Positions 8,513 to 17,330 of a DNA stretch of 43,296 nucleotides are shown piece after piece. The DNA is from Candidatus Geothermincola primus (GTDB lineage Bacteria > Actinomycetota > Geothermincolia > Geothermincolales > Geothermincolaceae), in contig JACVIX010000010.1 of the NCBI GenBank assembly GCA_015711725.1, positions 1-43,296 on the forward strand, written 5' to 3'. A model generated the notes under the pieces. That model was not told where the DNA came from. It ran no database searches and worked only from the letters and a program-made list of their open reading frames with translations. Made by a program: the position numbers and the translations under genes. Numbering within the stretch: the stretch's first letter is position 1; every line of letters starts with the position of its first letter.

Positions 8513-9379
8513 ATGATGAAAGGTATGGCAAATACCGGAGAGCGGGATGATCTATGCCGGCGGGCGATTCGCCCTCTTCTATCCCTTTGCGCTTCGACAT
8601 TCGTCATTTCTGCTCTGATCAACCCTATTCACCTGGTGGATGCCTTCATAGGGGAAGAGAGCCCCTTGCGCCTGTGGATGCTGAAAAATTACGCCCGTGT
8701 GGAAGTGAGATTCATACGGCTGCTCTTCTGGATATTGCGTCGTCCCTTCCTCTCCCATCGTTGGGCCAGGAAATTCATGTATTACGCCGGGGCGAAGTTC
8801 ATCGGGGAGAGAGCCATCGTGGGCCAGGTGATGACCTTGGGGGAGATGGAGGAGTTTATCCGGAAACTGCCTGAGGGGAGCGCCATCGCGGTGGGTCCCT
8901 GCCGCTGCCGCCTAGCAACCCACGGATGTGCTCACCCCATGGAAACGGATATCTATATACTCACCGGCGCCCCCATCTGGCTGGAGGTCTTTCCCCAGGA
9001 TTATCGAACCATCGACAAGGAGGAAGCAATAAAGATAGTGAGGGAGAGCAACCAAGCGGGACTGGTACAGATGGTGGACCGGCATATGTACTTCAGGGAG
9101 AACGCTAATTACTTCGTCATCTGCAACTGCTGCAGCTGCTCTTGCATCGTCATAAACGGCTACCGGACCTTTAAGTATGACGGGTACCACCTCATCCCCT
9201 CTACCTATCGCGTGGAGCTGAACTCGGAGAGATGCCAAGGATGCGGTAGCTGCGTGGAAGCCTGCAATTTTGGGGAGCGAGTGGTTCGCGCGGGAAAAGC
9301 CCGGGTGCTGGACTGCCAGGGATGTGGGCTCTGCGTACGGGTCTGTCCCAATCAAGCCAACTATATGGTGAAAAGGTAA
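8513..9379 (+). CDS. Cysteine-rich ferredoxin-type protein, paralog A (CxCR / CxCCxCxC / 2x[4Fe-4S])
   Basis: 288 aa from the ATG preceded by GGAGAGGTGG. A longer frame opens at a TTG 78 bp upstream but has no binding site. Residues 60-110 form a basic, aromatic region that may contact the membrane. A first cysteine group, CRCR at 130-133 plus C139, is followed by a helix (TIDKEEAIKIV near 166-176) and a second group C204-N-C-C-S-C-S-C211. The C-terminus is a classic 2x[4Fe-4S] ferredoxin: C241/244/247/251 and C268/271/274/278. Paralogs at 19416-20486 and 26730-27551 share the entire layout. Electron transfer is near certain. The partner and the nature of the middle clusters are unknown. Confidence 0.82.
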   Translation: MMKGMANTGERDDLCRRAIRPLLSLCASTFVISALINPIHLVDAFIGEESPLRLWMLKNYARVEVRFIRLLFWILRRPFLSHRWARKFMYYAGAKFIGERAIVGQVMTLGEMEEFIRKLPEGSAIAVGPCRCRLATHGCAHPMETDIYILTGAPIWLEVFPQDYRTIDKEEAIKIVRESNQAGLVQMVDRHMYFRENANYFVICNCCSCSCIVINGYRTFKYDGYHLIPSTYRVELNSERCQGCGSCVEACNFGERVVRAGKARVLDCQGCGLCVRVCPNQANYMVKR

Positions 9380-9505
9380 GGAGCCCGAAGCGCCCTTCGC
9401 CATCCAAGTTAAACTTTCTACAGAATAAGAGGCGCCCGCGCTCCCAATCTAGCCAAAGCCCGCGAAACCTTTCTAGTCCCCAAGGGTCCAGACCTTGACC
9501 ACGAT

Positions 9506-12151
9506 TTATATCCTTATTCTTAAGTCTCCTAGAGGGTAGCTCATGCAGGGATGGATATAGCCAGCCTGTTGGTCCGACCAGCGCAGCTTCACTCTCTCCG
9601 GGGTGAAGACCTTACCAGAGAGAAGACGTGTGCGACAGGCAGAGCACTCCCCTGAGCGACATACCGCTGGGACCACGACCCCCCCACGCTCCAATGAGAC
9701 CATCAGGGGCTCGCCAGCCCGCGCTTTTACCCTGGCGCCAGAACGCTCTTCCACCACCTCGAACTCACTGTCCGCGTCTAAGCCAGGCCAGCCTGGATCC
9801 TGGGTTATGTCCTCGGGAGGCCCATATGCCTCTTTCCTTATAGATTTGCGGGGAACCCCCAGCACCTCCAGCGCCTCCTCGCAGAAGGCGTACATGGGAG
9901 TGGGCCCGCAGATGAAGAAGGTCTTACCTTCGACGCTTCCCACCCGCTCTATGATCATGTCCGCGTCCAGCAAGCCACAGAGTCCTTCCCACTCCTCCGG
10001 GGGCTCGGAGATAACCAGGTCCACTTTTATATTGGCGCTTCCCTTCTCCAACTCCTCCAGCTCCTGAGCGAAGATGATATCACCGGGGTCCCTGCTCCCA
10101 TAGATAAGGTGGATATTGATAGGCAGTTTCCTCTCCGCCGCCTCCCTGATCATGGAGGCGAAGGGGGTAATCCCGCTTCCGCCCGCCAGAAAGACCAAAT
10201 CGGTGGAATCCCTGAGGGGCTCATAATAAAAGCTCCCGCTTGGCCCGGTGCACTGGAAGGTGTCGCCGGGCTTGACCCGGTCCAGCAGGAAATGGGAGAC
10301 GAAGCCCTTCTCGACCCTCCTCACCGTGAGGTCAAAGTAGGGCTTCCCCGGGGGCGAGGCGATGGAATAGGGTCGGGAAGTCAACACTCCATCGATCTCC
10401 ACGAAGAGATTGACGTATTGCCCCGCTCGAAAATAAGGAACTTCGCCATTCTGGGGGATCATCCTGAAGGTCTTGGCGCTCGCGGTCTCCTCTATGACTT
10501 GGTCCACTCTCAAGGAAAGTCTTCGGGGATGGAGCCTGGCGACAACTTTTTCCACGTGCAAGGGCTCCAGCTTTATCTCCTCGGCGGATCCCGACTGACT
10601 CTCCATGGTGCTTTTCAATGTCTCCATCACCACCGGATCCCTGCCTCCCCGCTCCATATCTTCCAATGCTTCCTGGGCGGCGGTGTAACCGGAATCGATA
10701 CAGGGCTGAAATCCTCCCCCCAGCCTCATCCAGGCGTTGGCGAAGTAGAGGCCCTCCAGGGCACCGCGGTTGGGCAGGCGCATGATGGCGGCTTCCTGGG
10801 GGGTGTTCACATAACCATAGACCGCACCGTCCACGTTGCCGGTGAAATGCATGTTGGTTAGCGGGGTGGAAACCTCCACCTCTTCCACATGCCTGGTGAT
10901 TCCCGGGGCGGCATTCTCCGCCATGGCGATAAGCCGCGAGGCCAGCCGGTTCTTGGTATCTATATATTCCGCGGGTGAAAGCCTGGTCCAGAGGTCCCCA
11001 TAGGTGAGTTTCGCCAATACTAAGTTGGTGGTGCCAGGCGGTGAGAAATCGGGGTCCACAACGTTATAAGGGGTCATCACCACCATGGAGGGTTCGTAAT
11101 CCAGGCTGGTCCTGGCCATCTGGTAAGGTTTCTCCATATCGTAGCTGGTATTCAGAGCTATCTCGTGATTATGCAAGCCCAGCTCGTCACAGGAGCAATC
11201 CAGCCCCATAAAGACGCAGAAGAGCGAGGTGCCGATCTCTCCCCAACCCAACCTGCGCAGGTACCAGCTGGGTATCTTCTCCCTCCCGATTAAATCCAGG
11301 CAAGTCGTAATGGGATTCACATTACAGATAACGTATGGGGAGAGGATCTCGCTACCGTCATCGGTGACCACCCCTTGGACTTTTCCTTCCTCCACCAATA
11401 TGCGGGAGACCCCATTGTTAAACCAAACCTCCCCGCCGTGTTCCTCAATGGAATCCACAAAAGCCTGGGAGAGAGCCTGTGACTTCCCCTTCACATGCAC
11501 AGGACCATATTTTAAATAAGTGGCATGAGCCACCGCGAAGAGCAGAAGGGAGAGCCGGGAGGGAGGCTGACCATAATAGCCCCAGAGTTGGGCGATCACC
11601 GCTCTGGCTCTTTGGTCAGATACCTCCCTGTCGAGCACCTCCGCCAGCGTGCTGTTGAGGTAGGTTAGTAAATGGGAGAAGGAGGAGGGCTCTTTAGCCA
11701 TAGCCTCCGTGCCTTCGCGAGATAACCTGTCCACCTCTTCCTCGATGCCGAACATGATTTCTGTGAATCGCTTAATCCCCTCTCGGTCCTTTGGAAAATG
11801 AGAGCAGAGCACCTCCTCCCAGCCCTGACGATCGCAGGGCACCACTATATCTAGGTCGGGAAACACGCTCCGATAAAAATCGGGTATGTCCAAAAATTCC
11901 ACCCGATGAGCCACATCGAGATATTGGAGCCGCTTATATAAGGGACCTCTCCTCTCCGCGTGTCCCAGTCCGGAGAGTTCGTGGAGTGAGACCTCGAACT
12001 CGAAACGACCTCGGGTGAAGGTGCTGGCATAGCCCCCAGGAACGTTATGTCTCTCCAGCAAAAGAACCTTTTTGCCCTCAACCGCCAGGGAGGCCGCGGC
12101 GGAGAGTCCTCCCAAGCCCGCGCCCACCACCACGGCATCGTAATCTTTCAT
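9506..12151 (-). CDS. Fusion: phytoene-desaturase/RetSat-type flavoprotein + ferredoxin reductase + 2Fe-2S ferredoxin
   Basis: 881 aa in three modules. Residues 1-500 are a CrtI/CrtISO/retinol-saturase-like FAD oxidoreductase: GAGLGG at 10-15, VPGGYA at 37-42, C-terminal FAD motif near 468-490 (YFANAWMRLGGGFQPCIDSG). After a linker (500-540), residues 545-785 are an FNR-type reductase: RPYS at 593-596 binds FAD, GGSGITP at 657-663 and CGP at 748-750 bind NAD(P)H. Residues 795-881 are a plant-type ferredoxin with C831, C836, C839 and C869. This lets NAD(P)H electrons reach the first flavin within one chain, so a self-sufficient reductase of a polyene or other conjugated lipid is inferred. AAGGAGG precedes ATG. 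The modules are colinear in one uninterrupted frame, so an assembly artefact is unlikely. Confidence 0.85.
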   Translation of the reverse strand: MKDYDAVVVGAGLGGLSAAASLAVEGKKVLLLERHNVPGGYASTFTRGRFEFEVSLHELSGLGHAERRGPLYKRLQYLDVAHRVEFLDIPDFYRSVFPDLDIVVPCDRQGWEEVLCSHFPKDREGIKRFTEIMFGIEEEVDRLSREGTEAMAKEPSSFSHLLTYLNSTLAEVLDREVSDQRARAVIAQLWGYYGQPPSRLSLLLFAVAHATYLKYGPVHVKGKSQALSQAFVDSIEEHGGEVWFNNGVSRILVEEGKVQGVVTDDGSEILSPYVICNVNPITTCLDLIGREKIPSWYLRRLGWGEIGTSLFCVFMGLDCSCDELGLHNHEIALNTSYDMEKPYQMARTSLDYEPSMVVMTPYNVVDPDFSPPGTTNLVLAKLTYGDLWTRLSPAEYIDTKNRLASRLIAMAENAAPGITRHVEEVEVSTPLTNMHFTGNVDGAVYGYVNTPQEAAIMRLPNRGALEGLYFANAWMRLGGGFQPCIDSGYTAAQEALEDMERGGRDPVVMETLKSTMESQSGSAEEIKLEPLHVEKVVARLHPRRLSLRVDQVIEETASAKTFRMIPQNGEVPYFRAGQYVNLFVEIDGVLTSRPYSIASPPGKPYFDLTVRRVEKGFVSHFLLDRVKPGDTFQCTGPSGSFYYEPLRDSTDLVFLAGGSGITPFASMIREAAERKLPINIHLIYGSRDPGDIIFAQELEELEKGSANIKVDLVISEPPEEWEGLCGLLDADMIIERVGSVEGKTFFICGPTPMYAFCEEALEVLGVPRKSIRKEAYGPPEDITQDPGWPGLDADSEFEVVEERSGARVKARAGEPLMVSLERGGVVVPAVCRSGECSACRTRLLSGKVFTPERVKLRWSDQQAGYIHPCMSYPLGDLRIRI

Positions 12152-12631
12152 TTCTTAACCTCCTTGAACGTCATCCTCAAATCGGAAATTTTCCAAATGG
12201 GACTATTGATTTTATACCCAGGCGCTCCCGCCGTTAATCTCTTTTGTCGACAGCCAGGTGTGGAGAAAGAGACACGTGCTGATGAAGCGGGCAGCGTTAA
12301 ATAAGGCGCCATTCTAGATGAACAACGGCGCGAGGTAAACTTTACCAACGCCGCTTTTGAGGCTTACATCAACTTGTAAGCTTTCCTCACCTTAGATAGT
12401 TGACCCACTGAGGAGATTCTCGGCCGCGAAGCCGAGAGAAATATATGGCACCTCAAGCAAAGACTCGAACGCATTTGGGGGTTATTGCCAATTTTTTAAG
12501 ATTTGTAAAAAAATGTGGAGCGCTTCAGGTAAAGACCCAGACGCGCGACATAAAGCCGCCATAATCTGCGAGGCCGATATCTATACGGCTTTAGCGCTAA
12601 GCCGGCAGAGGGTATAGCCTCGCTCTGTAAA
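12152..12631. other. Leader and promoter region of the fusion gene, with hairpin
   Basis: Contains the promoter/operator at 12311-12346 and a ~150-nt leader of the minus-strand fusion gene. A perfect hairpin (TCTCGGC 12418-12424, GCCGAGA 12431-12437, loop CGCGAA) has no T-run on either side. A second imperfect palindrome (GGCTTTAGCGCTAAGCC, about 12585-12602) lies just past the TetR stop and may mark the end of its transcript. A 66-codon minus-strand frame in the leader is not supported. Confidence 0.45.
12311..12346 (-). promoter_or_regulatory. Promoter of the fusion gene with palindromic operator over the -35
   Basis: Minus strand: -35 TTTACC (12334-12339), 17-bp spacer, -10 TAGAAT (12311-12316). 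The predicted start near 12304 gives a ~150-nt leader. The perfect palindrome GGTAAA-C-TTTACC (12334-12346) includes the -35 hexamer, the usual place for a repressor. The TetR encoded just upstream is a candidate, though its own putative site differs. Confidence 0.55.
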
Positions 12632-13321
12632 TCAACCCGCCCCCTCTGCTCCCCGCTTTACCCCTTTCATGGCGCTTCGCACTGACCTCTGTATGTCGGT
12701 TCCCCGGGGAGCCAAGGCGCGGATATGGTACTCCATGAATTCATCGCTCAGTCGCTCCAGGTTGACCCTCTTCCTCCCCAGCAATCTGTCCCTAATCACG
12801 TTGATGGTGGACCCCATGACCATGGAGGTCACCGTTTCCAAATCGCAATCCCTCAACATACGATGGCGCTCCATGAGCCTGAACCCTTCCAGAAGCTTCT
12901 TTCTGGCCAGCCGGGATAATTCGTCCACCCGCAGGGAGAAGTCCTCGTCCCTGCCCATGGCTTCCCCGTAGACGATGGAGGTGAGGTGGGGATTATCTCT
13001 ATGATAGAGGAAAACTCGGTAGATATTCTCCCTCCAGGCGGCCAATGCGTTCCCACCCTCGAGAAAGGCTTCTTCCAGCCGCCTCTGGTTCTCCTCCAGC
13101 ACCTGGGCGAATCCCTCAAAATATGACTCTATGAGCTCCAGGAAGATCTCTCTCTTGGACTCGAAATAGAGGTAGAAAGTTCCCCTTCCGATCCCCGCCA
13201 CTTCCACGATATCGGTGATGGAGGTGGTGCGATACCCCTTGCGGGCGAAGATCTCCGCAGCCACTTGGAGGATATGCTCTCTGCGTTCCCACCCATTCAT
13301 GCGCTTTTTTGGTACTGACAT
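12632..13321 (-). CDS. TetR/AcrR family transcriptional regulator
   Basis: 229 aa. The N-terminal helix-turn-helix covers about 17-62, with the family pattern AAEIFARKGYRTTSI...GIGRGTFYLYFESKREIF. The C-terminal helical domain would bind an unknown, often lipophilic, ligand. Same strand as, and 480 bp upstream of, the three-module flavoprotein, making that gene a likely target. There is no ribosome binding site before the ATG, and the promoter places transcription start at the ATG itself, so the mRNA is probably leaderless. Length and domain order are typical. Confidence 0.9.
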   Translation of the reverse strand: MSVPKKRMNGWERREHILQVAAEIFARKGYRTTSITDIVEVAGIGRGTFYLYFESKREIFLELIESYFEGFAQVLEENQRRLEEAFLEGGNALAAWRENIYRVFLYHRDNPHLTSIVYGEAMGRDEDFSLRVDELSRLARKKLLEGFRLMERHRMLRDCDLETVTSMVMGSTINVIRDRLLGRKRVNLERLSDEFMEYHIRALAPRGTDIQRSVRSAMKGVKRGAEGAG

Positions 13322-13356
13322 GTCATTATTCTATGACTTTAAGCCTATCCAGTCAA
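13321..13356 (-). promoter_or_regulatory. TetR promoter with overlapping inverted repeat, leaderless start
   Basis: Minus strand: -35 TTGACT (13351-13356), exactly 17 bp, -10 TAGAAT (13328-13333). Seven bases on is the A of the ATG (13321). GTCAT (13322-13326) and ATGAC (13333-13337), six bases apart, flank the -10 and could be an autoregulatory operator. Confidence 0.6.
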
Positions 13357-13668
13357 TCGGAAAGCTATGAATTAATATTTTCGGTAGCGGCTGTCGCGAC
13401 TCGGAAATCCATTCTACTATATATGTATCTTGAAACGTCAAATCGCTCTTGGATGGAGAGAAATTGCCAGCCAACCTCAATTTTCGATTATCAACTCCCT
13501 CTCTTCTTATACCAAAGGAAGCGAAAGTTAAATTTCGAAGGGCAAGGAAAAGGGCAAACGCGAAGAGAAGACTAGAAAAAGACAGACACGCTATCCGAGT
13601 CTCGTATCCGCGACATGGTAAGATTTGGTAAGAAGATGTTTGTTTGAAAAGCGCGAAGGAGGTAAGAA
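13357..13668. other. Intergenic region, nothing supported
   Basis: Divergent spacer between the TetR gene and the 13669 gene. No clear promoter for the rightward gene. A GAAGGAGG ribosome binding site lies at its right end. Confidence 0.3.
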
Positions 13669-13980
13669 ATGGAAGGCACGGAAGAAAAGAAATCCACTTA
13701 TACGGCTTGGCAGAAGGCTATCCTGGCGGGCTGCCTGCTGGTGGCTCTGGTAGGAACATTGGTTATCATAGGTGGAATGGTGAAGCTCTCCGCGGTGATC
13801 GCCGATTACGGCGGATCGGTGGGGGCCCCCTTCTTTCTGGTGTTCCTCACCGGGATGATATCCATCTGGCTTTTCACCGCATCGGTTGCCCTGATGGTAT
13901 ACGTGGCCAAGACCAACCAAGAGATCGCTTTCTGGATAAAGAAGAGTTCTTCCCAGCAGCGAGAGTCGGTGGCGAGATGA
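13669..13980 (+). CDS. Small membrane protein with two TM segments
   Basis: 103 aa. TM helices at about 17-42 and 53-79, charged N-terminus (MEGTEEKK) and a polar C-terminal tail (KTNQEIAFWIKKSSSQQRE). GAAGGAGG lies just before ATG. It is separated by only 57 bp from the secreted phosphodiesterase gene at 14038 and is probably co-transcribed, so it may anchor or help export that enzyme. No known family recognised. Similar small two-TM proteins are common in Gram-positive bacteria. Confidence 0.7.
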   Translation: MEGTEEKKSTYTAWQKAILAGCLLVALVGTLVIIGGMVKLSAVIADYGGSVGAPFFLVFLTGMISIWLFTASVALMVYVAKTNQEIAFWIKKSSSQQRESVAR

Positions 13981-14037
13981 CAAAGAGCCTTCTCTAAAGT
14001 ATTTCCTAGCGACCATTGCTGAAAAAGGGGTGAAAAC

Positions 14038-16911
14038 ATGAAAACGCGCTCTAAATATACGTGGAGGATAACTTCTTCGCTCGCCCCTCTAGCGCTTATC
14101 ATAGTCCTGCTCATCTGCCTTCCTTCCCCACCATATCCAGAAGCGGAAGAGCTACCTTCTCCAGGCGTGGGAGGGGCCACATTCGACCTCTACGCCATGT
14201 TCGGAGAGCAGATCCTCGCCCCCTCCAGGGGAATTTCCTCCACCTTTTACAATGTGGACGTGCGTAATATCTGCGATAGCGACGCTCATGTGGAGCTATC
14301 CGTATCATGCGAATCCCCCTTTTTTCAAGTGGCGGTCCATCCCCAAACGGTCAATCCCGGAAAGGGCAAGGGCTCCGCTCGAGCGAGGGTAGAATTGCAC
14401 TGCGACCCTCAAACCCCCGAGGGGGAAGTAGGATGGACTCGGTTGGTGGGGCGCCGGGGCGAGGAGGAACACCGCATCTGGCTCAAAGTCACCGCTCTCT
14501 CCTCCCAGCCCAAGCTGGAGTTCTCCCGGGGAGTGGCGTTGACCGGCGAGGGATACACCGACCCGGAGCTACAAGTATTTACTGGCAAAGCCCTCACCTG
14601 GAAGATCGCCGCCACCAATCAAGGCGGGGCTGAGGACATCTACGAACTGGGATACCAGGCGAACTTCCCCTGCCAGGTCACCTTCCGCGACCGTTCAGGC
14701 AGAAAAATCGATAAAGTGAAACTACATGGCGTTACTCGTAACTTGCTCTACGCAAAACCCTTCGAATTAAAAGCCGAAGTTGTTCCCTTGGCGGAACTAC
14801 CTAAAAATCAGCCCCAGACTTTAAGCTTCACCCTGGGACCGGGGGAACAATCCTCATCGGTAGCGAGCCTGGAGGCGCGAGTGATGAACCCAGGAATGCT
14901 CTTCTGTGTCAATGACCTGTCGGGCCTGCGCCCCCATCCCCACCAGGTCATGCCTGGAGAGACCACCTCCTTTATCTTCCACCTGAGCAACCTGGACGCG
15001 CAAACCACCGATATTGAGCTGACCCTCTCCGGTCAGCGCCAAGACTGGAAGGTGGACCTGGAGCGGAAAACCATCCAATCGCTTCCTCCAGGGGAGACGG
15101 AACAGGTGTACCTGGAGGTAACCCCTCCCAAAGACGCTCGAGTTGGGGAAATCCTTTTCCTGGACGTGAGCGCCGAAAGCGGCACCGGCAGGAGGGAAAC
15201 CCTCCAGGTGGCGGTGGAGGTGACCGGAACTCGTAATATCTATTACTTCTCCATCGACTCAATGAATCCGGAATACCTCTATCTCAACCGAGAAGGGACC
15301 GGTCCTGGCTCTGAGGGGGATTGGCTCATGCCCAACCTCCACGCTTTCCTTGAAAGCGGCGTCAATTACACCAACGCCAAATGTTATCTTCCCTCAGCCA
15401 CCGACATGAACCATACCAACGCTCTGGCGGGCACCTTAACCGGCACCCAGGGCATCTATATGGTAGGGGGGACCTACGCTAGATTCACCGAGCATGATGA
15501 GGTGATAGCTCGATCCAACTCCATGGAACAGATGTATTATGGAGAAGAAGGCAAACCGCTGAAACGAATCTATGAGGTGGCTAAAGAACAGACTGGAGGT
15601 AAAGCCCTCTGTGGCTTCTGGTCCAACAAGGATTGGCTGGCGAATTTAGAGGGGGAGAAGACCGTGGAGATCATCGGAAATAGCGAGCGATGGCCCTTCT
15701 TCTTCATGCCTCCCTGGAAATACCGCGCGGCGGGAGACCCACAAAGCGACGAAAATCCTCAGGACCGTCTCTCCGCTTCCTTCGGCGACTGCTGCATGCA
15801 CAGCAATAACGCCGAGGAGACCACTATACCCACAATGCTGGGACAGTTCGACTTATACCTGGCCTTCAGGTTTTTAAATATGCCCATATCCTTGCTTTTT
15901 GGGAAAGTGCCGGGGATGCACGCCGAAGATCGTTATATCGCCGAATCTTTTATACGTTCCGTCCTGGAAGAGGACCCAGATGTCTGCTACGTCAACCTCG
16001 CCGATTTGGACAATACCGGACATTTCACTGGAGCGTCCTGGTTTTTAGAGGAATGGGAACCGGGTGGTAAAAAGGGGATTGAAAACGATCGAAGCAGGTT
16101 CAGCCCTTGGCCTCGCCGGGAGGAGTGTCTGGACATATTGAGGGAAGCAGACCTGCTCTTCGGGGAATTCATCCGTCTGCTCAAAGACCGTGGGGTCTAC
16201 GACAATAGCATAATCGTCTTCCTCTCCGACCACGGTATGGAGAACGCGAAGGACCCGGAGGAGGGTTACCAGTTTATAGATTTGCGGGAAATCCTGAGAA
16301 AAAATGGCTTCCTCCACCGTGAGGATTACTTCGAGTCCGGGGGGACCGAGATCAACCTGATCTGGTGCGATGACCCCACAAAGACAGAGCTCATCGAGAA
16401 GGTGTTGGAGGACTATACTGTAGAGGACAAGGAATTGGGGACGGTGCATCCACTATGCGTGATCAATCGTCAGGAGATGCGGGATGGGGTGGATTACGGC
16501 AAGTTCGGCCGAGTGCGACCCAGGGAGCTATACTCCGAATATTGGATAAACCACCCCGAAGCCAGGGAAGGTCAGCGCTGGCCCAACCTTTTCGTCTTTC
16601 CCCTCTATAACTACCAGCAGGCGGCTCACGGGGATATCTTCGCTACCGGAAATAACGCGGTGGGAATCAAGCTGGGAATCAAGCTGGCGGAATCGGTGAT
16701 CATCGGCATGCCTGGCACGCATGGGGGGCTTCAGACTACCAGCATCCCCCTTATCTTCAAAGCTCCCGCTGGCTATCCTCTTTACTCTGGAGGCACGGAG
16801 TATGACGGAGAGGTGGAAGTTGGAGACATCGCCCCCACCATCTACCGCATCATGGGTTGGCCCTTCCCGGAAAACGTGGATGGAAAGCCCCTACAAGCCC
16901 GCGGGAGGTGA
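14038..16911 (+). CDS. Secreted type I phosphodiesterase/nucleotide pyrophosphatase-like enzyme with N-terminal beta-sandwich domains
   Basis: 957 aa. Signal peptide or anchor at 1-38 (LAPLALIIVLLICLPSPP). Residues 45-395 are beta-rich and carry repeated NEW3-like modules (VHPQTVNPGKGKG, VTPPKDARVGE). Residues 400-957 are an alkaline-phosphatase-superfamily domain of the NPP type. The two-metal site can be traced: D407 (FSIDSMN), nucleophile T455 (LPSATDMNHTN, aligning with PSKTxPNH of NPPs), D658 and H662 (DLDNTGH), D731-H732 (LSDHGM) and H895 (PGTHGG). It should cleave a phosphodiester outside the cell, perhaps a nucleotide sugar, phospholipid or wall polymer. Start ATG has AAAAAGGGGTG upstream. 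It is second in a likely two-gene operon. Confidence 0.85.
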   Translation: MKTRSKYTWRITSSLAPLALIIVLLICLPSPPYPEAEELPSPGVGGATFDLYAMFGEQILAPSRGISSTFYNVDVRNICDSDAHVELSVSCESPFFQVAVHPQTVNPGKGKGSARARVELHCDPQTPEGEVGWTRLVGRRGEEEHRIWLKVTALSSQPKLEFSRGVALTGEGYTDPELQVFTGKALTWKIAATNQGGAEDIYELGYQANFPCQVTFRDRSGRKIDKVKLHGVTRNLLYAKPFELKAEVVPLAELPKNQPQTLSFTLGPGEQSSSVASLEARVMNPGMLFCVNDLSGLRPHPHQVMPGETTSFIFHLSNLDAQTTDIELTLSGQRQDWKVDLERKTIQSLPPGETEQVYLEVTPPKDARVGEILFLDVSAESGTGRRETLQVAVEVTGTRNIYYFSIDSMNPEYLYLNREGTGPGSEGDWLMPNLHAFLESGVNYTNAKCYLPSATDMNHTNALAGTLTGTQGIYMVGGTYARFTEHDEVIARSNSMEQMYYGEEGKPLKRIYEVAKEQTGGKALCGFWSNKDWLANLEGEKTVEIIGNSERWPFFFMPPWKYRAAGDPQSDENPQDRLSASFGDCCMHSNNAEETTIPTMLGQFDLYLAFRFLNMPISLLFGKVPGMHAEDRYIAESFIRSVLEEDPDVCYVNLADLDNTGHFTGASWFLEEWEPGGKKGIENDRSRFSPWPRREECLDILREADLLFGEFIRLLKDRGVYDNSIIVFLSDHGMENAKDPEEGYQFIDLREILRKNGFLHREDYFESGGTEINLIWCDDPTKTELIEKVLEDYTVEDKELGTVHPLCVINRQEMRDGVDYGKFGRVRPRELYSEYWINHPEAREGQRWPNLFVFPLYNYQQAAHGDIFATGNNAVGIKLGIKLAESVIIGMPGTHGGLQTTSIPLIFKAPAGYPLYSGGTEYDGEVEVGDIAPTIYRIMGWPFPENVDGKPLQARGR

Positions 16912-17241
16912 TGAATATCATGCTTGGGACTTGAGGCCGCATCTGAGTATCTCATTTTATCCACTTCAGCAGATGGGTTGTTGTAGTGGATAAATTTGAG
17001 GGTAGCTCGATTTTTCCGGCTGAGAAAGGTTACACAAGGTTCAGTGTCGGCAATTTCCGTCTGAAAATCGTTTGAAGCCCGCTCGGGAAGGCGGATACTT
17101 AACCTCTAGTCGATCATGATGTTAATAGCTAGTAGCGATAATGAATTCACGGCTCGTAATTTTCTTCATCCCTTTTTATTCATTGTTGCTCATTTTGATA
17201 TTATTCAACATGTCAAATTTCCCATCGAGCTCGCGTCTTTT
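16912..17241. other. Intergenic region
   Basis: No supported gene. A short TGAG/CTCA hairpin followed by TTTTAT (about 16952-16968) could be a weak terminator for the phosphodiesterase operon. Confidence 0.3.
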
Positions 17242-17286
17242 TCGAGTAAATGCTCAATTTACTCGACAATTAATAAAACATATATT
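17242..17286 (+). promoter_or_regulatory. Promoter with a perfect 10-bp-arm palindromic operator
   Basis: Arms TCGAGTAAAT (17242-17251) and ATTTACTCGA (17257-17266) around GCTCA. The right arm contains a -35-like TTTACT (17258-17263). Exactly 17 bp later is TATATT (17281-17286). Predicted start near 17293 gives a ~38-nt leader to the receptor gene at 17331. A dimeric repressor bound here would occlude the -35. Confidence 0.6.
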
Positions 17287-17330
17287 AGCCGACCTTCTCG
17301 ATTTGTTCCTAGCACCCAGGAGGTAAGAAA

